From NCBI GenBank assembly GCA_900548895.1, contig URLZ01000001.1, positions 48,161 through 112,160 on the forward strand: a DNA stretch of 64,000 bases, read 5' to 3'. The DNA is from an uncultured Akkermansia sp. GTDB lineage: Bacteria > Verrucomicrobiota > Verrucomicrobiia > Verrucomicrobiales > Akkermansiaceae. Shown one piece after another: positions 36,514-44,201 of the stretch (its first letter is position 1; each line of letters starts with the position of its first letter). Under the pieces are notes generated by a model. The model was not told where the DNA came from. It made no database searches and saw nothing but the letters and a program-made list of their open reading frames with translations. The translations under genes and the position numbers were made by a program.

Positions 36514-38109
36514 ATGAACTCAGCTCACACCCTCTCGACTTTCTCGTTCGGACTCCTGACAACCGCCGCTATGCTCGCACCCTGCGTTATCGCCGGGGGA
36601 GGCTCTGAGCCGGTACTTGCGTCGACGGCTGCTTTGCGAGCGGCCTCTCCGTCCTCGTCCTCTTCCGTCCGGCATGCTGAGGATGAGGAGCCGGAAATGC
36701 AGACGGTTGAGCACCTCTACCCCGTCATGTGGCACGATGGCGCCGGAGGGGCCGAGCCACGGGCCTGGGTGTGGTGCGGAGATGCGCTGCGCTGCGTGAG
36801 TATCGCGTTCGTGGATCCTCGCGATGAGATGAACTATTGCGAGCTCAGTTTCAGAGTGAAGTGGCAGGCCCAGAACCCCGACTTTGCTGATCAATACTTC
36901 GCACCACCTGCCGTCTGCTTCAGCGGGCACTTCGAGACGGGAACCGATGCATGGAATCGCCCGCGGCTTCGCGTGAGCAACTGGTTTGTCATGCCTCCCT
37001 TTTACCGGCTGAATGCTGAAGTGGAGGGGGTGCTCGACTACGCCGAGACGGAGAAGCGCCGGCAGCTGGACGCATCGGATTTCGACGGCTCGCCGTCCGA
37101 GAGCGCGCTGCACGGCGTCCCGATGCAGAAATACGTCAAGAGCAGCGGGAGTCCCGACGCCTTCACCTATCCTGTAACCGATATCGAGCCTCAGGCTCAC
37201 ACGGTGACGCTTTTAACGCACCGCAGCAGCGAAGAAGCCGGAAGTGAAGAGCTCAGCCCCGTCTGTTTCACGGCGAAGCTTAGCTTTGCCGATGAGGAGC
37301 AGGAACGACGCTTTTTCTCGGCGGCGAACGTCGAACGCGTGAAGCGGGCGAGCGCCGAGGGCAACGGGGTCGCCCTGATGCTCACGGGGATTCGCGAACC
37401 GGGTGGTGAAACTATGCGAGGCCTCAGCTTTGCGGCGGGCGATGCACTCGCGGCAGTGCCCGCAGCTCCGCAGCTCACGCTTTCCGAGCGTCTGCTGGAG
37501 GTGGCTCGAACGGGTGATGCCGAGGCCGCGCGGCGCCTGTTGGCCGCCGGGGCTGATGTTCAGGCTCGGGATCGCCTGCTGCGCGAGACTCCGCTGCACC
37601 GCGCGGCTGCCGGCGGGCATGCGGAGCTCGTGCGCCTGTTGCTGGCTGCCGGAGCTGACGCCGAGGCGAAGGATGCTTTGGGCGCCACGCCGATGCACTG
37701 GGTGGCGGCGCGCGGCTGCGTGTGCGTGGTTGAACCCGACGGCGCCGAGGCTCGAGCTGCAGCCGAGCAGGGGGCAAAACCGAGCGACCCCTCCGCCGTA
37801 GCGCAGTCCGTCGAGGTTGTGCGCCTGCTCGCGGCGGCGGGGGCGGACGTGAACGCCGTGAATCGCTCGGGAAGGACGCCGCTGTACGGTGCAGCGGCGG
37901 TGGGGTATGCCGACGTGCTGCGCGCGCTCATCGCGCAAGGAGCCTATGTCAACGCGAGAACGAGGACACACCCCACGTCGATGTCGTCCGGCCCTTCGAC
38001 TGCGCTGAAATCTGCCGAGCTCTTCGGCCGTGAGGACTGCGAGCAGATTCTCCGCGCCGCCGGTGCCACGGACTCGACTGCCAAAAAGAGCTCGGCGAAG
38101 AAACCCTGA
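36514..38109 (+). CDS. Secreted ankyrin-repeat protein
   Basis: A 531-residue exported protein. An N-terminal signal segment (TFSFGLLTTAAMLAPCVIAGG) precedes about 290 residues of a domain I do not recognise, with beta-rich and aromatic stretches. Residues about 325-515 are ankyrin repeats: EVARTGDAEAARRLLAAGADV, TPLHRAAAGGHAELVRLLL, TPMHWVAARG (followed by an insert of about 25 residues), VEVVRLLAAAGADVNAVN, TPLYGAAAVGYADVL. Ankyrin stacks bind proteins; the partner is unknown and could be periplasmic, surface or host. It ends with a Lys/Ser tail. The gene stands alone and converges on the serpin gene. Confidence 0.82.
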   Translation: MNSAHTLSTFSFGLLTTAAMLAPCVIAGGGSEPVLASTAALRAASPSSSSSVRHAEDEEPEMQTVEHLYPVMWHDGAGGAEPRAWVWCGDALRCVSIAFVDPRDEMNYCELSFRVKWQAQNPDFADQYFAPPAVCFSGHFETGTDAWNRPRLRVSNWFVMPPFYRLNAEVEGVLDYAETEKRRQLDASDFDGSPSESALHGVPMQKYVKSSGSPDAFTYPVTDIEPQAHTVTLLTHRSSEEAGSEELSPVCFTAKLSFADEEQERRFFSAANVERVKRASAEGNGVALMLTGIREPGGETMRGLSFAAGDALAAVPAAPQLTLSERLLEVARTGDAEAARRLLAAGADVQARDRLLRETPLHRAAAGGHAELVRLLLAAGADAEAKDALGATPMHWVAARGCVCVVEPDGAEARAAAEQGAKPSDPSAVAQSVEVVRLLAAAGADVNAVNRSGRTPLYGAAAVGYADVLRALIAQGAYVNARTRTHPTSMSSGPSTALKSAELFGREDCEQILRAAGATDSTAKKSSAKKP

Positions 38110-38230
38110 GCGGCGCCGGGTCAGAGAGCTCTCCTTGTGAGCGTGTGCCACCGTGCGAGCGCTTGCCGCGCCGGCTCGGGCCTCTCCGTGCTTGCCTTCG
38201 GGCGAACCTCCCTTCGGCCCGTCACTTCGT

Positions 38231-39388
38231 TTACGGACGTTCCGCTTGCGGCGCCGTGGGATCCTGCACAAGGCCCATAAAGTACGGAGCGGCCGAGCTG
38301 TGCAAGCCCGTGATCACCCAGAGGAAGGGGCGGTCAAAGCGGAGCTCACGTTTCGGCTCCTCCGGCATGCTTTCGCTTTCCACGATCACCCCTGCGCTGG
38401 CTGCAGAGGCCTCCGTGCCCTCTTCGTCAACGCGAACATAGCAGCTCTGCACGATGTCCGCCAGTTCCATGGGCTCATCGCTGAAGCCTGTCCAATTGGC
38501 CCGACTCGCGAAGATGTCCGACAGGCCGGCTCTCTCCAGCGCCGGGCGCAGGCTGAAGGCCGGCGTGCGAAGCTCGAAGTCCGGGAGGAGCACTCGCGTG
38601 GTTTCAGGCCGGGCGGCAGCCAGAGCGGCGCGGATGCTCTCCCACTTCTGCGGCGTCAGTCGCGCAGCAAAGTCGCGGGCTGAGCCTCGGGGCAGGATGG
38701 CCACCATGCAGGTCGGTTCCCCATCGAGCTGCGCGGCGTAGGGCAGGGCCACGGCCTGCCAGTCACTGCCCTCGGCCACGGCCAGAGTCGCATCCGCTTG
38801 CATCATGGAGGCCGTCACCTTGCTGCCGTCTGCCCGGGTAAAGGGGTGAGGCCGCGTCTGCCCCTCTGGAAAGGGATGCAGCCAGCGCTCCTTCAGGTAG
38901 AGAGCGTTGGCCGCCACCATGCGCGTGGAGCTCGGCAAAGAGCTCTCCGAGATCAGGCCGGGAATGGTGCCCTTGGTGTGCTCGTCGCACCAGTCGTTGA
39001 TGACGGCCGCGGCTTCAGCGGGAGCCGAGGCAAAAGGGACGCGCAGAACCTGCGGAAAGTCGCGCTTCAGCTTGACGTCTTCAGCGACGAAGAGGGCATT
39101 GGCCGAGAGCGGTTTGATGGCATGTCGCACACGAAGCGAGCCCATGGGATGCTCGCGGAGCTTCGCCAGCGTCTCGCCGGCAGCTCCCTGCTCCAGCAGG
39201 TGCAGCACCTCGGCCAGCGAACTCGGCGAGAAGGCCATGTTGCCCGTCTGCTGATCCGCCAGTTCGCTGAAGAGGGAGACGGACATGGAATCGTTGCGGA
39301 CGATGACCGGGAGCTCCGGCTCTGTGCACGCGGCATTGCCGTTGGCTGAAAGCAGAGCGAGGAGGATGAGGCTTAAGCGTATGTTCAT
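38231..39388 (-). CDS. Serpin-family serine protease inhibitor, secreted
   Basis: A 385-residue serpin with a signal sequence (LSLILLALLSANGNA, possibly a weak lipobox before Cys21). The fold landmarks are present: NMAFSPSSLAEVLHLLEQGA, NDWCDEHTKGTIPGLI, MVAANALYLKERWLHPF, and the hinge of the reactive-centre loop DEEGTEASAASAGVIV, followed by LRFDRPFLWVI. Small residues at P12-P7 (A-S-A-A-S-A) are typical of inhibitory serpins. By the usual count P1 is the Ser in VES-ES, but the loop seems about five residues longer than in antitrypsin, so P1 is uncertain. Secretion suggests defence against host or microbial proteases. It stands alone. Confidence 0.92.
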   Translation of the reverse strand: MNIRLSLILLALLSANGNAACTEPELPVIVRNDSMSVSLFSELADQQTGNMAFSPSSLAEVLHLLEQGAAGETLAKLREHPMGSLRVRHAIKPLSANALFVAEDVKLKRDFPQVLRVPFASAPAEAAAVINDWCDEHTKGTIPGLISESSLPSSTRMVAANALYLKERWLHPFPEGQTRPHPFTRADGSKVTASMMQADATLAVAEGSDWQAVALPYAAQLDGEPTCMVAILPRGSARDFAARLTPQKWESIRAALAAARPETTRVLLPDFELRTPAFSLRPALERAGLSDIFASRANWTGFSDEPMELADIVQSCYVRVDEEGTEASAASAGVIVESESMPEEPKRELRFDRPFLWVITGLHSSAAPYFMGLVQDPTAPQAERP

Positions 39389-39523
39389 GGTGAGTGGTTG
39401 AGTTGAATCGTGGGTGAAGGGTGTTGTCCCGAGACGCCGCTGATGGCAGTATGACGCAGGGAGGGAAGAGGTGAAGAAGCGATGCGAAAAGAGGAACGGA
39501 AACGGAGAAGTCGTCGCGGACGC

Positions 39524-40522
39524 TCAGCCCTTTCGCTTGCCCAGCCGCCTCAGGGCCTGAGTCACGGCCATGCCGGCACGTCCGAGGAAACCGGCCTCCT
39601 TGAGCATGAGCCACTCGGTGTCGCGACGGAAGGGGGCTCGACAGCGAGGCTCGTCGATGTGCTCGATGATGTGGCGCAGGAAGTCGCACACGCGCTCGCG
39701 CCAGTTGAGCTTGTAGCCGTCAAGCAGGGGCTTTTCAGCCAGAATGGCGCGGTAGGCCTCATCGTTTTCATCCAAGTAGCGGATGTAGTCAATGAGGGAA
39801 GCCGTGTCGGCAAAGTCGTCAACGTTGATGACGGATTTCGGATTGATGCATTCCGGGAGGCTACCCTTGTAGATGGGGACGGAGCCGGCCATCAGGGGCT
39901 CGATCAGCTTCTCGGTGCAGTAACCTTCACCGTAAGTGTTTTCCCAGGCGATGGTGAACTTGTAGGAGCGGATGAAGGCCATTTTGCTCGCGGATCGCGA
40001 GTCGGTGTAGCGACCATCCAACTCCGGGGCTTCCATGTTGTGAAGGACGCGTCCCGGGCAGTCCACCTGTTTGTAATTCATGAGAGCGCGGCAGAAGTTG
40101 AGGCGCTCTTGGGTGCCGATATAGCGAGCCTTGTTGTTCGAGTAGATGAAGTTGCAGAAGCGGGTCTTGGGCTCGGCGAGAAAGGGAGCACGTTCGTTGA
40201 TTCCCTCCAGATTGAACCCGTATTCCCAAGGAGCGACGCGCAGGTAGCGATCCCCGAACGTCATGGGCTGACAGGCAATGGCGTAGTCGCACTCATTGAA
40301 ATTGGGGTGCACGTTTTCAAGGCAGATGAAGAGGCGCCTCGCCGTTTCGGGGAGGCGGCGGAAGTTGCGGGAAAAGCAGGAGTAGATAATGAGCTGCGGG
40401 TTACGCTCGTCAATCACGGGCTTGCAAACCTGATCGAGATCCGGCAAAAAGCTGTGAGGGTCGCGCGCGTCGGAAGGAACATCTGCAGTGCAGAGGCGAA
40501 TGGTGGGGAGATCTTGGCTCAT
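39524..40522 (-). CDS. GT10-family alpha-(1,3/4)-fucosyltransferase
   Basis: A 332-residue cytosolic glycosyltransferase using GDP-fucose. The GT10 signature is clear: FTIAWENTYGEGYCTEKLIEP with LMAGSVPIYKG, equal to the donor-binding SFENS...TEK motif of Helicobacter FucT. Upstream blocks NKARYIGTQERLNFCRAL and YKQVDCPGRVLHN also match the family. The Met at 40522 (MSQDLPTIRL) is preferred over one 25 codons upstream. Fucosylated LPS or capsule can mimic Lewis antigens in host-associated bacteria. No GDP-fucose synthesis genes are in view. Confidence 0.9.
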   Translation of the reverse strand: MSQDLPTIRLCTADVPSDARDPHSFLPDLDQVCKPVIDERNPQLIIYSCFSRNFRRLPETARRLFICLENVHPNFNECDYAIACQPMTFGDRYLRVAPWEYGFNLEGINERAPFLAEPKTRFCNFIYSNNKARYIGTQERLNFCRALMNYKQVDCPGRVLHNMEAPELDGRYTDSRSASKMAFIRSYKFTIAWENTYGEGYCTEKLIEPLMAGSVPIYKGSLPECINPKSVINVDDFADTASLIDYIRYLDENDEAYRAILAEKPLLDGYKLNWRERVCDFLRHIIEHIDEPRCRAPFRRDTEWLMLKEAGFLGRAGMAVTQALRRLGKRKG

Positions 40523-40580
40523 CGGAGGATTCCGAGCGCGTGGCTTCGGGAATGTGGATAGGTTGAAGAAAGAGAAAGTG

Positions 40581-40597
40581 ATGGCGTGATACGCCAT
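40581..40597. repeat. Perfect inverted repeat upstream of the fucosyltransferase gene
   Basis: ATGGCGT, 3 bp, ACGCCAT. It lies 59 bp before the GT10 start and could be an operator or a hairpin in its leader. The 40523-40963 gap also holds a 12-bp tandem repeat and the promoter of the next gene. Confidence 0.5.
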
Positions 40598-40720
40598 GAT
40601 GTTACCTTCTTCGAGTTCCGAAGGCAAGCATCATTTTCTGTTACGTCACCTTGCCGAATGCACTTCAGGCTATCGGAGGAACGCGAGAGGGCGCACTCGA
40701 CCCGAGCGTTCCCGCGATAT

Positions 40721-40754
40721 GGGTGTGGACTTGGGTGTGGACTTGGGTGCGACA
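40721..40754. repeat. Short tandem repeat, 12-bp unit
   Basis: GGGTGTGGACTT occurs twice in tandem (40721-40744), followed by a partial third copy GGGTGCGAC. It is intergenic. Confidence 0.8.
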
Positions 40755-40874
40755 TGGCGTGCAAGGTTGGGCCTGCGTGCATATGGCTCTTGATGGCGTG
40801 TCGGATGAGGCCCGACCAGATCAAAGCCCGGACGAACGGTTGGAGAAAAAACGTCAGGCAGCCGCCTTGCGTGC

Positions 40875-40903
40875 TTGCGTTCCGTTGCGGAATGTGCTTT
40901 AAT
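40875..40903 (+). promoter_or_regulatory. Promoter of the yqjD-like operon
   Basis: TTGCGT (40875-40880), 17 bp, TTTAAT (40898-40903). The leader to the ATG at 40964 is about 54 nt. Confidence 0.5.
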
Positions 40904-40963
40904 GTGCCAAGAGGCAGCTGCCGTGCGGGCGCCCGACGGCTGTCCGAACCCAGAATCACTCTT

Positions 40964-41302
40964 ATGGATACCAACGAAAAAACGATCGAGAATGAGGTCC
41001 CTGCTGTTGAGCCCGTTACCGGAGCCGACTCGAGCAATCGCCTTGCGGCTGCCCGTCGCTTCGCCATGGAGCAGTATCAGCGCATCCGCCGCGCGGCAGG
41101 CTCAAGGCTGGACGACGTGTGCGAATACACGAAGAACGCCCGCCGCCAGATTAACGATGGCTGGTCGGTGACCTGCTCGAAGGCTCGCGATCTGCATGAG
41201 GCCGGTGAGCACTACGTGCGCAAAAACCCGACGTCCTCCGTGCTTGGGGCTCTGGGTGTCGGCCTGATCCTCGGGCTCCTGCTCGGCCGCGGCAGCCGCT
41301 GA
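40964..41302 (+). CDS. DUF883 (ElaB/YqjD-like) membrane-anchored protein
   Basis: A 112-residue protein with a charged helical body (RRFAMEQYQRIRRAAGSRLDDVCEYTKNAR...) and one C-terminal membrane segment SVLGALGVGLILGLLLGRGSR, the layout of the YqjD/ElaB family. E. coli YqjD binds ribosomes and sits in the inner membrane in stationary phase; whether this holds here is inference. The motif VRKNP-x(6)-GALGVG-GLLLGR is the family signature. It heads a three-gene run that parallels E. coli yqjD-yqjE-yqjK. Confidence 0.8.
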   Translation: MDTNEKTIENEVPAVEPVTGADSSNRLAAARRFAMEQYQRIRRAAGSRLDDVCEYTKNARRQINDGWSVTCSKARDLHEAGEHYVRKNPTSSVLGALGVGLILGLLLGRGSR

Positions 41303-41339
41303 GTGGTTTCCGATCGCACATCCAACGCGCGTTGCACAC

Positions 41340-41780
41340 ATGGGAATCTTGTCTAAACTATGCACGGGGGGAGCGTTGGCGCTGTGGCGCCAGCGCCGGG
41401 ATGCCCTGGGCCATGATGTTGGCGAAGTTGTTGACCAGCTCCGCATTCATGCGGGGGCTCTGTTCGGTCTCCTATCGCTTGAGCTTAGCGAGTACCTCTG
41501 TGTGCAGCGACGTCGCGTCGTGCTTTTTGCGCTGGCTATTTGCTGCGCCGTTCCCGCTTATGCCCTCTGCTGGGTGTTGCTCTGCTGCTGGCTGGCCTCG
41601 CTCTGGGGATATCTGCCGGCGCTGTTGCTGCCTCTGGCCTTCCACCTCCTTCTTTCTCTGGTCTTTCTCACCATGGCTCTGCGGCTGAAATCCGCACCTT
41701 TGGCACCGGAAACACGCCGCGAACTTCAAAATGACTGGAAATGTCTGAAACTTCTCATCAAGGAAAAGACGAACTGCTGA
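41340..41780 (+). CDS. Holin-X/YqjE-like small membrane protein
   Basis: A 146-residue protein with an amphipathic N-terminal part (DALGHDVGEVVDQLRIHAGALFGLLSLELSEYL) followed by two or three membrane helices (residues about 60-120: VVLFALAICCAVPAYALCW, WGYLPALLLPLAFHLLLSLVFL). This is the pattern of the putative actinobacterial Holin-X/YqjE family. The cytoplasmic tail ends in Lys/Asn/Cys. It lies 37 nt after the DUF883 gene and overlaps the next gene by 40 nt. Confidence 0.7.
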   Translation: MGILSKLCTGGALALWRQRRDALGHDVGEVVDQLRIHAGALFGLLSLELSEYLCVQRRRVVLFALAICCAVPAYALCWVLLCCWLASLWGYLPALLLPLAFHLLLSLVFLTMALRLKSAPLAPETRRELQNDWKCLKLLIKEKTNC

Positions 41781-42142
41781 TGCGCCTTGCCTCGTCGCGC
41801 TTGGCGGCCCTTGAGGCTGCGAGCTCCGCACAGACACAGTTACGCAACGTGGCCGACTCCATCAAGTCCCCGCTGAAGACGGCCGCTGCGGCGACCGCCT
41901 GTGCCGGCGGTCTTCTGGCTGTCGCGAAAGGATACAGCGAGGTGAAGAAGTTTCCCTTGGCGCTACTCTCACCCGGTTCGTCTTTGGGCAAGATTCTGCT
42001 CACTCAGCTCGCGCTGATGATGTTGCCGAAGATGTCCGAATATATGTTGAGCCGGAAGTCTCAGGGCGTTTTTTCCGCAATCACGCATCCACGCCGCACG
42101 ATCGGCAACCGATTTTACCGCTGGTTGGGTCTCGAGCGCTGA
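41741..42142 (+). CDS. YqjK-position protein of unknown function
   Basis: A 133-residue protein whose start lies 40 nt inside the holin-X-like gene. The N-terminal half is an Ala-rich helix (LMRLASSRLAALEAASSAQTQL). A weakly hydrophobic stretch follows (AAAATACAGGLLAVAKGY), then a second (LGKILLTQLALMMLPKM), and a basic tail (HPRRTIGNRFYRWLGLER). No family is certain, but its position after DUF883 and YqjE-like genes matches yqjK. Confidence 0.65.
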   Translation: MSETSHQGKDELLMRLASSRLAALEAASSAQTQLRNVADSIKSPLKTAAAATACAGGLLAVAKGYSEVKKFPLALLSPGSSLGKILLTQLALMMLPKMSEYMLSRKSQGVFSAITHPRRTIGNRFYRWLGLER

Positions 42143-42181
42143 GCAACGCAGACTCTCCGCCTAGCTGTTTGTTTATTGAAA

Positions 42182-43336
42182 ATGAAAAAAGTCTTTGTCT
42201 CCGGAGCCTTCAACCTCTTGCACGCCGGGCACATCTGTTTCTTTGAGGATGCCCGGTCGCTGGGCGACTACCTCATCGTTTCCTTCCCTCCGGCCGACTT
42301 GCTCTGGAAGCTGTTTGGCCGCAAGTCTGCTCTGGCGGACTCCGATAAATTGGCTGTGCTGAATGCCCTCAATGTGGTCGATGAGGTCGTCCTCTCCACC
42401 GATGATAACGAGGCGCTCTGCTTTGAATCGGCCTTCCGGGCCTCGGGGGCTCAGGTGCTCGCCGTTACGACGGACGATCTCTACACCGACGCCAAGCGGG
42501 CCCTCTGCGGGGACTGCGGTGCCGAATTCGTCGTGCTGGAAAAGCGCTTGCCGGCGGGGAAGCCCACCACCAGCAGCGAGGTGCTCGATCGCATCAAGGC
42601 GCCCACGCATGCGCCACTCCGAGTGGATTTCGCCGGCGGCTGGCTTGACGTGCCCGCCTACGCCATACCGGGGGAGTACATCGTCAACTGCGCCATTTCG
42701 CCCACCGTCTCCCTCAAGGAGTGGCTCTACCGCCAAGGAGCCGGTCTGGGCGGCAGCGGCGGTTGGAGCGTTCTCAACGGCTGGGATCCCGTGCGATCGG
42801 AGCTCGGCCTCGGCGTTGGCTGGCAGGATCCGGCCGTGATTGCGGAGACGGGGGCCTGCGTCTGGAAGTCCGGAGATTATCCGGTGCTCGAATTCAAGAA
42901 CACCGGAGACTTCCTCCGCGGCCGCATGGCCGTCTACGATACGCGCGTGCATCACAACACGCCGGGACTCGCTTCGCTGAATCGCAACTTCATGCGCATT
43001 GCCCGCGCCGGGCGCGTCGCACGCATGGGGGTTATGCAGCAGGACATCACTACACTGGCCGTTGCCGTGCAGATGAGCTATCACCTGCAGCTGGACGAAG
43101 GTATGGCGCCTTTGCCCGAAATCGGCGACAGCCTCGCGATGAAGTACTGCGGCGGCGGTCACGGCGGCTATGCCCTCTATCTCTTTGAGACGCCGGAGGC
43201 TCGCGAAGCCGCTCTCGAGAGCTGCCTTGACCTCTATCCCATCGAGCCGTACTGTCGGACTTTCGGTAAAGACGAGCCCGTACCCTGGGAACCCAAATAT
43301 CTCAACAGACTCCGCGAGCGGGGCGTGATCAAGTAA
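42182..43336 (+). CDS. Fusion: cytidylyltransferase-like domain + GHMP kinase-like domain
   Basis: A 384-residue protein. Residues 1-138 are a nucleotidyltransferase of the TagD/HldE type: VFVSGAFNLLHAGH with the HxGH motif at 14-17, then ALNVVDEVVLS and TTSSEVLDRI at the ISSTxIR position. From about 143 a GHMP kinase begins: APLRVDFAGGWLDVPAYA (sugar-kinase motif 1), QGAGLGGSGGWSVLN (phosphate-loop region, not a classical GLGSSA) and MKYCGGGHGGYALYLF (motif 3). This motif 1 form is typical of heptose-7-phosphate or fucose kinases. The sugar is unknown. A TTG two codons upstream could also start. Next in the cluster are a lone cytidylyltransferase, a cupin and GT25. Confidence 0.8.
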   Translation: MKKVFVSGAFNLLHAGHICFFEDARSLGDYLIVSFPPADLLWKLFGRKSALADSDKLAVLNALNVVDEVVLSTDDNEALCFESAFRASGAQVLAVTTDDLYTDAKRALCGDCGAEFVVLEKRLPAGKPTTSSEVLDRIKAPTHAPLRVDFAGGWLDVPAYAIPGEYIVNCAISPTVSLKEWLYRQGAGLGGSGGWSVLNGWDPVRSELGLGVGWQDPAVIAETGACVWKSGDYPVLEFKNTGDFLRGRMAVYDTRVHHNTPGLASLNRNFMRIARAGRVARMGVMQQDITTLAVAVQMSYHLQLDEGMAPLPEIGDSLAMKYCGGGHGGYALYLFETPEAREAALESCLDLYPIEPYCRTFGKDEPVPWEPKYLNRLRERGVIK

Positions 43337-43344
43337 TTTCCCTT

Positions 43345-43764
43345 ATGCCAAAAGTATTTGTTTCCGGCTGTTTCGACGTGCTGCACAGCGGGCACATTGC
43401 CTTTCTGGAAGAGGCCGCTTCCTACGGAGACGTCTACGTCTCGATCGGCTCGGACGCCACCGTGATGGCGCTCAAGAATCGCCCTACGCTCTACAGTGAG
43501 CAGGAGCGTAAATATATTCTCGAAGCCATCCGCTACGTCACCAAGGTCTACATCGGCCCCGATACCGGAAAGATCCTCGATTTCGCCCCTCTGCTTGACG
43601 AAGTGAAGCCGGACATCTTTTTCGTCAATGCCGACGGAACCAGCGACGAGAAAAGAGCTTTTGTCGAGTCCAAAGGCATTCGCTACGTCGTCAGTACGCG
43701 CACGCCGCACGGCTCTCTACCGGTCCGATCCACCACATCGATCAGGAAGCAGATTAACAAGTAA
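43345..43764 (+). CDS. Stand-alone cytidylyltransferase (TagD/RfaE2-like)
   Basis: A 139-residue nucleotidyltransferase: VFVSGCFDVLHSGHIAFLEEAA with HxGH, SIGSDATVMALKNRPTLYSEQERKYI in the dinucleotide region and RTPHGSLPVRSTTSIRKQI at the C-terminal ISTTxIR position. It transfers CMP or AMP to a phosphorylated sugar or polyol. It resembles the N-terminal domain of the preceding fusion, from which it is only 8 nt away, so the two may have arisen by duplication; this copy retains the better motifs. A role in activated-sugar synthesis is inferred from context. Confidence 0.85.
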   Translation: MPKVFVSGCFDVLHSGHIAFLEEAASYGDVYVSIGSDATVMALKNRPTLYSEQERKYILEAIRYVTKVYIGPDTGKILDFAPLLDEVKPDIFFVNADGTSDEKRAFVESKGIRYVVSTRTPHGSLPVRSTTSIRKQINK

Positions 43765-43767
43765 TTC

Positions 43768-44151
43768 ATGGACAACAGCTACCAATATCAGGCCGGGGAC
43801 TTCTCTCAGCGCCCATGGGGATCATGGCGCGTCCTCGAGGTCTTTCCCCACTCCGTGCTCAAGCGCATTGAAGTTTTGCCGGGGAAGCGCCTCTCTCTAC
43901 AGCGCCATCGGCACCGTGCCGAGCACTGGGTCGTCGCCGACGGGGAAGTCTTCGTGCTCGTCGGGCAGAAGGAACTATGTCTCTGCACCGGGCAGAGCGT
44001 CGACATCCCGGCCGGAACGATTCACCGCATTGCGAATGAGGGCGCCGTACCGGCCGTCGTGATGGAGCTTCAACACGGTTCCCTGCTCAGTGAAGACGAT
44101 ATTGAGCGCATGGACGATGACTACGGGCGCCTTAACGGTAGCCTCGAATAA
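43768..44151 (+). CDS. Cupin, phosphomannose isomerase type II-like
   Basis: A 127-residue single cupin matching the C-terminal isomerase domain of mannose-6-phosphate isomerase/GDP-mannose pyrophosphorylase: QRPWGSWRVLEV, IEVLPGKRLSLQRHRHRAEHWVV (metal-binding His and Glu), VDIPAGTIHRIAN with the third His. Only 3 nt separate it from the cytidylyltransferase. It may epimerise or isomerise the sugar phosphate used by the cluster, or provide mannose-6-phosphate. Confidence 0.85.
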   Translation: MDNSYQYQAGDFSQRPWGSWRVLEVFPHSVLKRIEVLPGKRLSLQRHRHRAEHWVVADGEVFVLVGQKELCLCTGQSVDIPAGTIHRIANEGAVPAVVMELQHGSLLSEDDIERMDDDYGRLNGSLE

Positions 44152-44201
44152 TTCCCGCCTGACGCCCCATTCCCTCCATCCTGCCTTTTTCCCCTGCGAC
44201 G

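Noticed and set aside
40721-40754. CRISPR or phase-variation repeat
   Set aside because: Only two full 12-bp units without spacers, and not inside a reading frame or promoter spacer.
40586-40963. Open frame extending the DUF883 gene upstream by 126 codons
   Set aside because: Crosses the tandem repeat and the promoter; codon use is unlike the gene and DUF883 proteins are about 100 residues.
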